Assembly: GCA_012934845.2 (NCBI GenBank)
Contig: WNNJ02000317.1
Location: forward strand, 1-64,000
Direction of reading: 5' to 3'
DNA from: Pomphorhynchus laevis
Taxonomy: Eukaryota; Acanthocephala; Palaeacanthocephala; Echinorhynchida; Pomphorhynchidae
Length of the DNA: 64,000 bases
Below are positions 47,124-59,739 of this stretch, one piece after another. Every line of letters starts with the position of its first letter. The first letter of the stretch is position 1. The notes beneath the pieces were generated by a model. It was not told where the DNA came from, did no database searches, and saw only the letters and a program-made list of their open reading frames with translations. The translations under genes and the position numbers were made by a program.

Positions 47124-48190
47124 CTAAAAGTAAATCAATTATACAAGTAGATTTAGAATAATACATTTTGGATAAATAAATATATGGCACAGTAAAGACC
47201 AGTTAATATCAACTATTAATGTACAGAATTACTAGAATTAATATAAAATTATTAATATATATACTTATATAATAAATAATTTATATTATAAATGATTATT
47301 AAAATTGAAAATTTTAAAATGTTAGCGCACAGTTCGGCTTTATCAGGATACCATCTGCTCTTTACAGATTATTTTGTCTTATTAACATCTTGTCCATACT
47401 ATTTACAATGCCTACTAGATCGATTTACGATGGAATGACAAACAGCAAGTATGTTAGTTAGTACCTCTAATACTGTCTCTGTGTTCGTCACAGATTCAGG
47501 TTTCCATATCAACCTGAATTGAAAAAAAAACATTCATCTTGATATGCACTAATTTAAGTATTTATAGTGCTTGTTCTCGATATGCGTCAAGAAAATCAGG
47601 GGGATTAAATAAAGATAGGTTTAGCTACAGCAGTAAAGCGTTTTTAGTACAGGTCAGTCGTGTTGTAGCCGAAGTTGAGTCTTTGGGCGAAGTTTACAAA
47701 TTATCGCACGGGCGACCGTAAAGAGGGCTTCATGCGGTGTAAAAGGTCTAAACCATAGAGCGAAAATGATGATTTTGTTCATCCGGGTTTGGTCGGAGTA
47801 AAGTCGCTGCTTATCCACATTGAAAAAGTCAGTCGAGGATGACAAAGAAACGATCTGATTACGTATATGGATTGCATTCTTTGGAGTGTTTAAGACTTGA
47901 ATTTCTAAAGAGATGCTTCGAGCTAGACTTTGGTACAGTCAGATAGATAATATCTCAGAACTTAAAAAGAAACGCCTATGGCATTTTGAAAGATAACTAA
48001 TATCTTTCGCCAAGGATCGGTTTGTCTGGAGTTGTTTAGTTCGTTTACTGCATTTTAAACCCGACATCCGTACCAGTGGTTTACAAGAAAAATCTGATTT
48101 TACTATTATTTTCTTTTCTTATCAAGAAATTGTTCTTGTTGAAGTTACATGTATGCATTAGTAATACATTAACGCTAAAAATTATAATTA
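47124..48190. repeat. Upstream of Sec16, diverged repeat
   Basis: 47,690-47,830 resembles 30,310-30,420 (..AGAGCGAA..TTGTTC.TCCGG..GTCGGA), and 47,990-48,050 resembles 49,800-49,850 (CCAAGGAT..TTTGGAGT). No promoter motif or first exon could be supported. Confidence 0.4.
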
Positions 48191-50310
48191 TAAAGCTATA
48201 CCTGCAATTATAACTTGCGGCTGACTGTGTTTGTGAAATCATTACTTGATATACAAAGTTATATAATGAATCTTGGCAATGTGTTGTTGAAAGGAATATA
48301 TGGCGGTAAACAATTTGTTGCTTAGTAAAAATAACCTGTGAATAAAAAATTAATTTAATCGAGATTGATGTTCAGATAAATTCAAAAAGAAAATATAAAT
48401 TAAAGCATAAATCGAGAAACTTTTTTACAAAAAAAATATCTCGCCAACAATAATAATGTGACTCAAGAAAGTAAAATTTATATAAAGCATAATGAACAAA
48501 TAATTTAGTATTAATATATATTCGATTAAGGTCAATGCTAAATATAAAAATGCGAAACATTAACTGTTAAAAGAAATTAATATGTATCACAATATGATGA
48601 ACTAACGAATAATTAATTCCAAATTTGTGTCAGCAATACAGAAAATATTGATTGTATAACAAAACAACTTTATAACAATGCATAGAAATTGTAACAAAAA
48701 TAACTTTAAATAAATGAAAATTATGAGAAGTCACTTTCTTGTGTACGCTATTTTTGTTATTTTACGTTTAGACAAATTTTAGCCAACCATTTCTAGTATT
48801 TTATAATAAAAACATTGATTTAAAAGTACTAATTTAATTAAAACTGAATAAAATACGTCTGATACTTGTAAAACAACATTAAAAACAGCAACGCAAAAAC
48901 AAAAAACGCAATAAAATAAATATTTTATTTACCGAACAAACTGTATGATAAATTGATAATTACAAATTTTACTATTTATATTGAAATTAAAATTTAGAAA
49001 TAAAATGTTTATTTAAATATCTAAAACGAGGAAATGAAAGATGTTCTTATAACCAATCGTAAACTTTAAACGCTTGTAATACAAACGCGAAACAAATGAT
49101 CATATAAATGACACAATAAAACAAGCGCAAAAATATTATTGAATATTCGCTATCCAAAATGGCTTCAATAATGTATTTAAACAGAAATGACACAAGTTAT
49201 ACCACAGATGAAACAATTTTTTTAAGATTCAACAAAAAGAAGTAGTATGATTTGATGTTTAGAAAACAACATAGAATTTATGAAACATAATTTGATTGTG
49301 TGACTGGTAATTTACCTAAAGGTTTAGATCAAACTGCGATATCCTCTTTTGACACAACAAATTTAATGCAGACCAAGTTTAAACATATATTATAAATCCG
49401 ACTTTCTATTGTAAATATCAAACTTTAACAGGAGTTAAACATTCACAACAAGCAATAAAGACAAAAACTTGAAGATATTTAATAATGACTAAATTGAATT
49501 GAAATAATACTACATTATGCAGAGCCATGATTTTACTTACCAAAATGAAAATTATTGAAACTGTTCATTGACATTTTGAAAAATACCTGTAAAGTTAGAG
49601 CGCGAAAAGCAATTTGTGTTGCTATGCATTCATACGAAGCTTTAATATACTACCATACAATCAAAGTTTGTTCAATTGTGCGTTTCATTGTGGCGATTGT
49701 AAAGCTAAGGCTAGTATAACTAGTTCAGTCTTTGTTAGATAACATGGCCATCAACTATTAATTTAAAGAAACGGAAGTGGGGATTTGAAATCCTGGGCAA
49801 GAGACATTAGTCTCTTGCCAAGGATTTCGATGTTTGGAGTAGTCTGGTTCGTTTAATGCATCTAGAACCTGGCAATTAAGTTATTTATCCAAGATATTTC
49901 GAATAATTTTAAAAATCCAAATTTTTTTATATTAAAAATTTAAATTTTAATTGAAATTTTTTTAATATCATAAACGAGAAATTGAAAGATATTCTTATAA
50001 CAAATCGAAAACTTAAAATACTTTTAATACAAACGCGAAACAAATTATCATATTAATGACACAAGAAGAAACAGCTAAAATATCATTGAATAATTATCAT
50101 CTAAAATGCCTTCAATAAAGGATTTAAACAGAAATGAAGTAAATTATACGACAAATTACATAATTTTTAAGATTTCAATCAAATTTTGTACAATTGTGCA
50201 TTCAATTGTCGCGATTGTAAAGTTAAGACCAAAAAGCACCATGAGATAGTGTCGCGATTGTGTAAAGTTAACAAAAAGCACCATGAGATATTGTTTAGAT
50301 AACAACATCG
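48191..50310 (-). repeat. Decayed second copy of Sec16 exon b and 5' introns
   Basis: 48,202-48,345 repeats exon b (ACCGCCATATAT, CAGTCAGCCG, TTGCAG donor region) but the frame has stops. 48,355-49,350 repeats 46.2-46.9 kb and is the reverse complement of 27.3-28.45 kb. 49.98-50.18 kb is a further partial repeat. A hairpin GGCAAGAGAC(ATTA)GTCTCTTGCC sits at about 49,796-49,819. Confidence 0.65.
49541..49586 (-). other. Possible ATG-bearing exon, copy 1
   Basis: Acceptor TAACTTTACAG, then an ATG reading MSMNSFNNFHF, then a consensus GTAAGT donor. A diverged copy is at 50,679-50,724. Its end phase does not fit Sec16 exon a, so the link to Sec16 is unproven. Confidence 0.3.
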
Positions 50311-50317
50311 AATGGAT

Positions 50318-50518
50318 TTAGCCAATTAAGTCGATGTCGGCCAAGTTAGTGCCATTTTCCACATTAGCCGCTGATGAATCATGTTTATCGCAAATTAAAA
50401 TTGGTGATATGCTTGATCTGGCACAGCTTTTGTGTTTGCCGTGTTTAAACAGCAGTGGTGAAGCCGTAAGACAAAACCGTAAATGGCAAACTGCGCATGT
50501 GCCTGTTGACCGGTTCAT
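50318..50518 (-). pseudogene. Zinc-finger piece, maybe RT-element N-terminus
   Basis: A 66-codon minus-strand frame with CAVCHLRFCLTASPLLFKHG followed by KHKSC. This C-x2-C-x14-H-x5-C finger followed by a Cys/Ser stretch resembles the finger found near the N-terminus of R2-like invertebrate RT elements. No RT follows it here. Low certainty. Confidence 0.35.
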
Positions 50519-50643
50519 TGTAAAAATTAATATGTCTATTTTATTGTAATTTACTTGATAACCTATAAATTTTCTTCTGTATTTATTTCTGTATTTATAT
50601 ATTTATAAATATATTTTTATAATTCAATACGTTGAATAGAAAT

Positions 50644-50930
50644 ATTACTACATTATGCAGAGCAATGATTTTACTTACCAAAAAGAAAATTATTGAACCT
50701 GATCACTGACATTTTGAATAATACCTATAGAGTTAGAGCGCGAAAAGCAAATTTTGTTGCTATGCATTCATACAAAACTTCATTATGATACCATTCAATC
50801 AAATTTCGTTCAATTGTGCATTCAATTGTCGCGATTGTAAAGTTAAGACCAGTATAACTAGTTCAGTTATTATTAGATCACATGGCAATCAAATGTTAGC
50901 AATTAATATAAACTATTAATTTACAAAATT
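50644..50930. repeat. Direct repeat of 49,500-49,760
   Basis: Shares ATTATGCAGAGC, TTACTTACCAAAA, GAGCGCGAAAAGCAA and GTATAACTAGTTCAG with the first copy. It includes the second candidate ATG exon (50,679-50,724, MSVIRFNNFLF, donor GTAAGT). Confidence 0.75.
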
Positions 50931-51030
50931 AATAGAATTAGTTAATAAAAATTAATAATTATATCTGTTTTTTAGGCATTATTAATTATCCACACGAGAA
51001 AAACAAATTGTTTGTTAGAGTTAATTATAG

Positions 51031-51139
51031 CAACGTTTCGGTCAATCACAGTGACCCTTTTCAAGTTGAAAGTTTTCAAACACAAATCGCCTTATATTAC
51101 ATAGGTGTGTAATTACACACTTATGTAATATAAGGCGAT
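51031..51139 (-). mobile_element. PLE terminal piece with a near-perfect palindrome
   Basis: The minus strand at 51,066-51,031 reads CTTGAAAAGGGTCA, a short loop, then TGACCGAAACGTTGC. This is the GGTC..GACCGAAACG block common at Penelope termini. 51,086-51,139 is a palindrome with 27-base arms, one mismatch and no spacer (..TGTGTAA|TTACACA..). Confidence 0.5.
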
Positions 51140-51639
51140 ATTTAAAACTGAAAAATACCCATAGGTTGGCTAATGTTTCTAAACTAACGTCTACTGATAG
51201 AGAAAATCGCTAAGTTTTATCATGATCATGTAAAGAGAACAAAGCAAAATTGTCAATTTTACAAATTATTTTATCAAATAAATTAAAACTTTAAAGCAAA
51301 ATATATTATATATTAATGTCAATTCATGTATAATGAAAGTTTTTACATAATTTCGATATAAATCACCGCAATTTATTAATTAACAATTCAATAATAAATC
51401 ATTCATAAATCAATTAATCTAATTTCGTTCAAAACATTTCTCATTTCAAATAACCGCATTATTTAAGTTCTTTTGTGACTATAATTAGAGACGTACTTTG
51501 TGCTCTTTTATCACTGCACAATTTCTTCTACTAACAAGCTATTATATTATTTGTTCTACTGACAAGTATTATTGACCTGTAGACGTTGTTTTTTCAAAAA
51601 AAAAACATTTTTCGCACAAAGTAAAGTAAACAATTAACG

Positions 51640-53280
51640 CGAAGACACGTGAAGCAACGTGAAGCAATTGCTGCAAGTGATTTCGAATCGTGTTTACAAC
51701 GACCGAAGTTGATTTCAAGTTAATAATCCCTTGATATTTTAAAAAATGGTGCTCTAAATTGTGTACTGAGCATTTCTCTTTGGTATCTGATTACGCTACC
51801 GAAATTATAGCCGCAAAATATACATACAAGATGAACAAGGTAAGTGGTGTTTCTTTTATTGAACAAAAACGAAGGGGAGCTTTCCCCTATTCTTCAAACT
51901 ACAAACTTGGTCATTATTTAACTACTGGTTCCGATTGAGAGAAAGAACTTATTTAATGTTTTCTTACGGAATTTCTTACTTTAATTCGAAAATAGAATCA
52001 TATTTAATTCTACCAAATATTACGAGAATGAAATCAAGATCTCGTTTTATACAGAAGACCTAGCAAAAGCATCCGTTTCTTATTTTCAAAATAATTACCT
52101 CGAAAAAGGCACAATTGACTTCAAACCTATTCAGCCATCGTTGAAAATAAACAATATGCCTACGTTTCTCTCTGGTGATGTCCTAAAGATCTGCGACCCA
52201 TTTCGATTCAAAACTCCCTCATTTCCATTTACGAAAAAGCGCTTGCGCGTAAAATCCGCGACCATCTAAGTAGGCGAAATTTTATCCAACCAGGTTTTGA
52301 TAGGTACGTAAAAGCCCGCTTGGTCCATTCAGCAATAAGTTAAGTGCATCAGTTTTGTCAAGATAACAGTCATCAGCTAGCTGTAGCTGTCTTTCTTGAT
52401 TTTTCTGCTGCATTTGACATCATTTCCATTCCTTTTGTAATCTATTCACTCATGTCCATTGGGTTGCCTGCATGAATTGTTAACAGGGTCTAAATTTTGT
52501 TGTAAATAAAGCGAATCTTCGATGAAGACGACCCTGATGCATGTCAGTTATACCTATTACGGGTATGCCTCAAGAATCCCCACTTTCTCCAATCTTGTAT
52601 CTTGCTGCCACCATTGAACTTTACAAAAACTTAAAACGCGACCAACATCTAGTGGTATACACTGATGATACCACATCCCTGTTCTCTGGACGCAGGTGCA
52701 AAGATGTGATCTCTGACATCAGCCGTTTATTTTTAAGATTAAAAGATCAGTTGCCCATATCCAATCTGATTTTAAACTCCTCCAAATCGCAGGTGGTTGT
52801 CTTTCATGGCACTCCTGCGACTAAGAAAAAATAAAGAGACTAGCGCTCTCAGCTCTTTCTTCCATATTGACAAATCAACCACTCCCTCCCTACCTTCACA
52901 AGTCGAGTAAAATATATGGTGTTTACCATTACGGTGAACTGATCAGCGAAAGCTGATATGGATAGACTCAAACGTATTCTGAAGAGAGCTAGGTGGACCC
53001 TGAAACCGTCTCAGCATCTGTCATTGAATGGGAAAACTCAAGTGCGCCTCTAGAGTACTTGGCATATCTCGAAATAAGTCTTCTTTTCAAGAGTACGTTC
53101 CTCAGAGCAAAGACTAAGGTTTCTCAAGATCATCATCTCGCGATTACCGAGCATAGTCCTCCCCGATTGAATTCTTCGGGAGGGGAAGGGTGCGAATGCG
53201 AAAATGATTAAATCAGAGAGCGGCGTCTTAGATTGGCTGGACGGCTCAGATCCCTGTGAACCTGAGGCCGTGAAGACATT
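51640..53280 (+). mobile_element. LINE-B relative with large internal deletion
   Basis: 51,640-52,170 is the 5' UTR and ORF1 start (ATG at 51,831, MNKVSGVSFIEQKR, later ENEIKISFYTEDLAK and LKINNMPTF). At about 52,175 it jumps to the RT (ICDPFRF / RPISIQN region of LINE-B). It then continues, with stops and shifts, through DFSAAFD, ESPLSPILY, VVYTDDTTSL (YTDD in place of YADD) and a decayed C-terminus. Confidence 0.75.
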
Positions 53281-53289
53281 GATAATTCA

Positions 53290-53480
53290 AACGGTAATAT
53301 AACATCTGTCAGAATTACACAAACTTTGTAGTCTTGATACGGCATTATTTTCATGCAAATTTCCAATCAAGTTTAATGGATTTTTTTCGTGTAATTTTAC
53401 AATATACAAAACAACAAAATATTAATAAAATTTCATTTAAACTATAAAGGGAAAACGTTTTATGGTTAGTAGACAATATG
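53290..53480 (+). repeat. Diverged copy of 61,490-61,600
   Basis: Shares GTCAGAATTACACAAACT, ATACGGCATTATT and ATTTTACAATATACAAAA with 61.49-61.60 and 31.2 kb. Confidence 0.65.
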
Positions 53481-53484
53481 TTTT

Positions 53485-53860
53485 TTAATGACACAATAAA
53501 ACAACAGCAAAAATATTATTGAGTTACCACTATCCAAAATGTCTTCAATAAAGGATTTTAATAGAAATGAATTAAATTATATCACAAATGAGACAATTTT
53601 AAATATCTAACATAAAGAAGTGGCATGATATGATGTCTAAATAACAACATCTAATTTATGAAACATCATTTGATTGTGTGACTGGTAATTTACTAAAACG
53701 TTTAGATCAAACTGCAATATACTCTTTTGACACAACAAATTTAATGCAGACCAAGTTTAAACTTCTATTTTAAATCCAACTGTTTATTGTAAATATCAAA
53801 ATTTAACATGAATTAAACATTCACAGCAAACAAGAAAGGCGAAACTTAAAAATATTTTAT
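53485..53860 (-). repeat. Sec16 5'-intron repeat, another copy
   Basis: Matches 49.09-49.45 kb (TGACACAATAAAACAA, TTTGATTGTGTGACTGG, ACACAACAAATTTAATGCAG). No gene. Confidence 0.7.
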
Positions 53861-54045
53861 AATTTAAAATATATTTTGAAATTTATATATAGTTTTTTAT
53901 ATTTATTTATTCTTTAAAAATTCTTGATAACTAACTATCGACAATTACTAATTATTTGCAAAACGATCGAATAATACAATCATACGACGATCAATTTTCA
54001 ATCAAATTTTCAATTAAACGACGACAAAGATCGAATTGATGGATA

Positions 54046-55980
54046 CCGGCGGAACCGATTAAAGTGGCGAGACAGGTTTAAACCTAATAACACGAGTACA
54101 ATGCTACATACGTTGCAAAGACTTCATGCTAACTGCGAACGGACTGCACCGCCGGCACGAAGGCGTATCAACTTGACCTGGATACGGCAAGCCTCCTTCG
54201 ATTCCCAAACAAATCATTGCAGCTCCATTATTGGATAGCAATCATGTATTTCTCAATTCATGCAAAATAAGTTCGATAAAGTTGTCAGAACTTCTGCGCT
54301 CGAACTTTCGCTTGGTTCGGCGAATACTACGAGCAGCTCAGCCTACTTTTGCCAACAAACTGGGGGGACTAATTAACGCCGCAAATGTTTGCCCGCTAGA
54401 TGACACCTTTTGGAGGCTACTTCTCGCAGAAAATCTTTGACCAACTACTCTTATAACAACTGGGCTTTGGCGTTTCTGGGTGTGTCGAGGTCGCAGTTCA
54501 CTCAGCGAAATGTTTTGCAGAACACGGTCTTATAGGCACATCAGCCATGGTTAACTTAGACTTTAAGAATTCCTTTAACTCCAGCAGTCGCGATGTCGTC
54601 CTTCAATGCGTGGAGAGGGATATTCCGGAAATTATAGAATTTGTGGAAATGTGCTACAACGGTCCAAGCACTCTGATTTTCGGCTACAGTGCTAGTGAAT
54701 CATCGGAGGGAATTCAGAGTGGCGACCCCCCAGACCTTTTCTGTTCTCGCTAACTACCAACAAGCTAGCCCACAGCCTTTCCTCACCACTTGTAACGTGG
54801 TATCTCGATGACTGCTGTATAAGTTGATAACTGTCCACTCTTGCCAACGCAATCATTAACATCTAACAACAGGCATCTTCTATCGGCTTACACTTACCCG
54901 CAGACAAGTGCCAAATCATCATCGCCGACAGCACTGATGTCCAACATCTGATTGAATATTTGTCAGACGCCAATGTATGTGATGTATCGTCTTCCGACTT
55001 ACTCAACGCACCCCTTTGCAGCGGAAGTCACCTCGTATCATTTTTGGAAAAAGCCATCCACAACCTTGGCAGGTAGGCCAGAAGCTTCGCAAACTAGCGA
55101 AGCAGGACGCGTTTTTCATATTGCTTCATTGTCTGATGCTACCGTAGGTCAGCTTTCTACTACGCTGCGCACCGTGTTTTCTAGCAGACCAGCGAAAGCT
55201 TTCGACGAGGAAGTCCGCTGTTCTCTTGCCGAGATCGTTAATCTTCAGCTCACTTACACGGATTGTCGTCAAACCTCATTGCCAGTTGAGTTCGGCGGAC
55301 TTTCTGTTCTGAGGGCGGAAGAATTAGCAATTCCAACCTTCTGCTCGTCCGTCTCGAGCATAAGTGACTTAACCTCGATTGTGCTGCCAGATTATATCGA
55401 TGGATGCTCAGGCATCAACCACTCAAGTTTAAAAACCGAATTGGATTGTCGGACTTCTACGTTAAACCTGCCTGCTCCAACGGATACAACCGTACAAAAA
55501 CGTAAGACAGTGGCCCTGTTTGAGACCATGCTCCGCGGCCTGATTGGTTCTTGTGGCTGCCCTAAAGATCACGTCCGTTTACTTTGCGCAGCAACTAAAT
55601 GGTCTTGCGAATTTCTGGATGCCCTGCCGAACGGCTCGGTAGGTATAAATATGGACGACCGCTCAATGTATCTGGTCATGCTTTTCGGATTTAAATTTTC
55701 AATATTGTTCAATTGCGAGTGTTGGGTTACAACCGACACAAACTCAACATTACAGTCAATAATTTTATTCGTTGTGCTCTGATAACGGCCGGTGACCCAT
55801 CTCGCCTAGAAGTAGTTGGACCGTGCAGAGATGACGGGAAAAGACCGGATGGCGATTTTTTGTCCCTTGGGAAACGAGACGCCTACTTGTATGGGACGTT
55901 ACCTGTCCTAAAACACTTGCGGTTAGTAATTTATTCAACGCTGTCTTTAATGATGTTATTTGTTCCCCACTGATGCATAC
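54046..55980 (+). pseudogene. Degenerate LINE with RT and probable restriction-like endonuclease
   Basis: Pieces in several frames give one recognisable order: VNLDFKNSFN (RT motif 3), SEGIQSGDP (motif 4), WYLDDCC (motif 5), then LPVEFGGLSVLRAEELAIPT, ATKWSCEFLDALP and GKRPDG, with WDVTCPKTLA in the next frame at about 55,890. RPD followed by DV is the pattern of the R2-type restriction-like endonuclease core, and the linker matches a widespread invertebrate RT family. The Cys/His finger between is not clear here. Several frameshifts (at least between 54,440, 54,547, 54,753, 54,952 and 55,782) make it dead. It is GC-richer than its flanks. Confidence 0.65.
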
Positions 55981-58230
55981 AAATGCTACTTTAAATTTTT
56001 TGACACTAACAATTTTAAAATTGACAATTTTTCGCTTTTTTTCTTAACTTGATCATGATAGAACATAATCGGACAACACAAGTTAGCCAATATTTTAGAA
56101 AAATTGGCTAACCTGTGTGTATTTCGCAGTTTCCCATATCGCAAATACTCTTCACTGCTGCTTACAAATGTTACTTTAAGTTCATGCTATCATTATGAAC
56201 GCTACACTTGAAACAAAAGTTAATATACTTTTCAATGTCTTTTCTATATAAAATTCATTAAGTATCTGTAATATCGATTGATAGTATTTTGTGTGGTTTC
56301 TATGTTATATATGAGTCAAAAGATTGTGTAGTAAATGTGTAAATGATGATTTTTAATAACTTTTTTAAAATCATAAATTATTATATGATTATATGGTAAT
56401 TATTAATTACTATATTATTTCCATATAATTTAATATTTACTGAACTGACTATACTAGTCTATGAATGTTAAAACAATGTTGTTTATATACAATTCATTAT
56501 TAAAAGTATCTGCATATCCTTTGATAGACTACTGCTGTAATTTATGAATCAATAGATTATGCAGTAATTATGTTGAGAATTATTTTTAAATAATTATTTA
56601 AAAATTATTAATTAATTATTATACATAAATTCTATAGATTTTAAAAATATCCAGTTGATATTAATTGCTTAAAGTTGATTGCTATGTAATTTAATATTAA
56701 CTGAACATAAATTGACTTGACTGTACCATATATTTGTTTATCTAAAATATATTCTTCTTAATCTATTTTGTATTATTGATTTGCTTTTAGATCAAAAAAT
56801 CAAGATTCTTGACTTTAATCATCAGCATCTTAAACATCTGCAAAATAAAACAAAAGTATGAAATATGGTTTTTTTTAACCAAAATTCTGCTCTTTTGGCA
56901 GAATTTTGAACGGAATTCATTAGCAGAATTATGATTGAGCAAGATCTGGATCACACAAGAAAGTGACTTCTTTAAATTTTAATTTATTTAATGTTATTTT
57001 TGTTACAACTTCAATGCATTGCTATAAAGTTGTTTTGTTATACGAAACACATTTTCTCAGTTACAGATATAAATTTAGAATTAATTATTCTTTAGTTCTT
57101 CATATTGTAATAAATTTTATCGTCTTTTAACAGTTTTTGTTTCGCAGTTTTGTATATAGAATTGACTTTAATCGTATAAATATTAATACTAAATTATTAT
57201 TTTCATTATACTTTATATAAATTTTACTTTGTGGAGTCACTCTATTATTGTTGGCGAGATATTATTTTTTGTAAAAAAGTTTCTCGATTTATGCTTTAAT
57301 TTATATTTTCTATTCGTATTAATTTGAACATATATTTTTTGAATTACTCTGAACATCTATTTCGATTAATTTAATTTAATATTTAATTTTTTATATTTAA
57401 TTCATTTAATTTAATATTCGAATTCATTTATAACTTTATATAAAGACAGTCTGTGAGGCACTATCACTCAAGCCTTCTGACAAACAAAATAAAATATGTC
57501 ATACAATTTTTAAATTTAGCTTTTCTCATCGTATATATGATCTGCATTTATACCTGGTGACCTACCTACTGTTGTTCAAGTGCTTTTCCTAAACGTGGAT
57601 TTTCCAAGTTTTTTTATAATGACATATTGAAAGATAGCATTTTCAGTATTGTGAATTTGCACACAATTTTTCACGATCGCATCTCTCTATATACTTTATA
57701 TTTAAAGTCTGGTCGTCTGTTTTATAGTCTTATATTCATTGTTCGACCCTTTTCACCGACATAATGAGCATGGCATAGACAGCACATTCCAACGTATACG
57801 ATTACTTGATATATACAATCTGTTACAGTCGTTAACGAATAGCTTAGCCCTGTCGAGGTATCTCAAACTTCCGACAGTCAAGGATGATATCGCAGCATTT
57901 TGATCTATTGGTCTTACACCTGTTGCAATGCCCTTGCTTACCATTATGATTATCTTCTTTGTACACGCTAAGCTTATACTTGACAAGATACCTTGAAATA
58001 TTCATTCCTGTGAATATTACTCGATGTCTAAACAATTGTTGTTTATAATATTTTATCAGTATCCTATTTATAACTAGGTTACTGTCTATTTGTAGCAACC
58101 GAGGACCGTAATGATACGGAATTATTAGTCTATGATGCCAATTTGATTTATCTTTAGAATAATTCTGATTTCTACGAATTCGGGCTTTTTGTAGTTAATG
58201 ATGTAACTGACGTCGTGTATAACCTCGATT
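55889..58230. repeat. Segmental duplication, copy B (left part)
   Basis: Collinear with 26,212-31,190 but missing two internal blocks. Here the left edge runs on into the full RT element, whereas in copy A the RT is cut at TGGGACGTTACC and abuts module C. Confidence 0.85.
56791..56855 (+). pseudogene. Decayed copy of Sec16 exon a (copy B)
   Basis: TTGCTTTTAG then ATCAAAAAATCAAG and AAAGTATGAAATATG, almost identical to 27,117-27,181. No coding frame is kept. Confidence 0.5.
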
Positions 58231-59210
58231 TAATGATTAGTTGCTGAGGACTAGTAACCATTTTTCTGCACCTTCTCGTTCGGTACATGATCAAAATATT
58301 CTAAGAGCTTCGCAAAATATAATTGACATATTCATACCAGAGGATTGACTACTACGTGGGTGTAGATAAACTGTTTGAGTTGTTAATTTTCGATACAATG
58401 CTGTTTTGAAAGTGTTATTGCAGTCTATAGTAATGATAAGTTCAAGAAAATTAATTAAATATAATAATTCACGCGTAAATCTCGTAAGTACAAATTGGTT
58501 TATTGCTTCACTAAATTCACTGTTGGAGTGTTTTTTGTTCTCGAAATAGCGAGTACATTATCAATGTAGCGGACCCAAAGGGAAGGTCGTTCGAAATTTT
58601 AAAAGAATGATTTTTCATATTGATCTAGGTAAATTGTTGCAAGAATAATTGAACAGGTGCATCCATGGCCACTCCAAAAACTTGCTTGTATAACTTGTTA
58701 TCAAATTCAAATATATTCTCTTATAAAATTAATCGTAATGCAAACTTAACAAATCAACATGTTACGTTGGGTAATCTGCTGCTACCATAGCTTGATGTAT
58801 GTAGCCAACATTATAGTATAGTGATTAGATATACATAGTAAATAGAATATCATCCTTATGTAATTCATTTTCATGTTCCTGAAGTTTATAAATACATACA
58901 TATGAGTTACGGAGATATCTTTTCACAGTACTGATCATTGGTTATCACAATTCATTGATATATCGTGAGAGATTTTTAGTTGTTGTACCTTTGTTACTCA
59001 CTATTGGTCTACCCGGACACAAACAAATGTTTTTATGTGTTTTTGGTAAAATGTTAAAAGCTCGCGGATTTCTGTTGATATTCGGACGTAATTCGTCATC
59101 CTGTGTTATATCCATACATATATTTGCGATTGATATATCTAATAACATATTCACCTGGTCGCGTAGGATTTTAAGGTCATCATCTGATCACATTAAATTT
59201 GCGGTCATCC
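57600..59210 (-). mobile_element. PLE-2, RT plus GIY-YIG endonuclease (fossil)
   Basis: In minus-strand order: AFNILPKTHK and GRPIVSNKGT (RT fingers, the FYxLPKxHK and RPIVS blocks of Penelope RT) near 59.0-59.1 kb, GVAMDAP near 58.65 kb, RYIDNV (YxDD position, last D replaced by N) near 58.56 kb, a thumb, then CNRCKTNRSKCC and CLCHAHYVGE at 57.76-57.95 kb. The order RT, zinc linker, GIY-YIG is that of endonuclease-bearing PLEs. It differs from PLE-1 in sequence. It has many interruptions and is inactive. Confidence 0.75.
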
Positions 59211-59739
59211 TCTTATGACTTCAAAAGAACAATTATGATTTTACGTTATATAATGAATTATTATTACAGAAGTGTAAATAATTATGATGGATATTACGTC
59301 GGCCAGTTAAACTCTATGAGATAGACGCATATGACGTTATGTCGAGAAGGACATTTCGTCGAGTTAGGAAGTGAATAAAAATCCATTAAATATGTTTCAA
59401 AATATATCTGGAATTCCTCCTTCAGAGACACAAGTGGAACTTCTCAATTTTAGACCTTTTTATTTATTTTTTAATATAAGACACAAATAAAAGTGAATAT
59501 TTAATATAAAAATTAATTTTTAACACAAACAATTTATTAATCACAAAAGAATACAACTGTTTTGAAGTCGGTGCCAATATTATAACCTTCAATTTTTTAG
59601 TAGCCACGAAAAGCTATTGTAGCCACTTTGCAATGTAATAAGAAAGTCGGGCTCTTAAGTGTGTAGTTGGTGCCTTATGCCCATACCTCCCAAGCTTGAC
59701 GGCAGAGCAATTATCTTGTGAATTTTCTCACAACATTGC

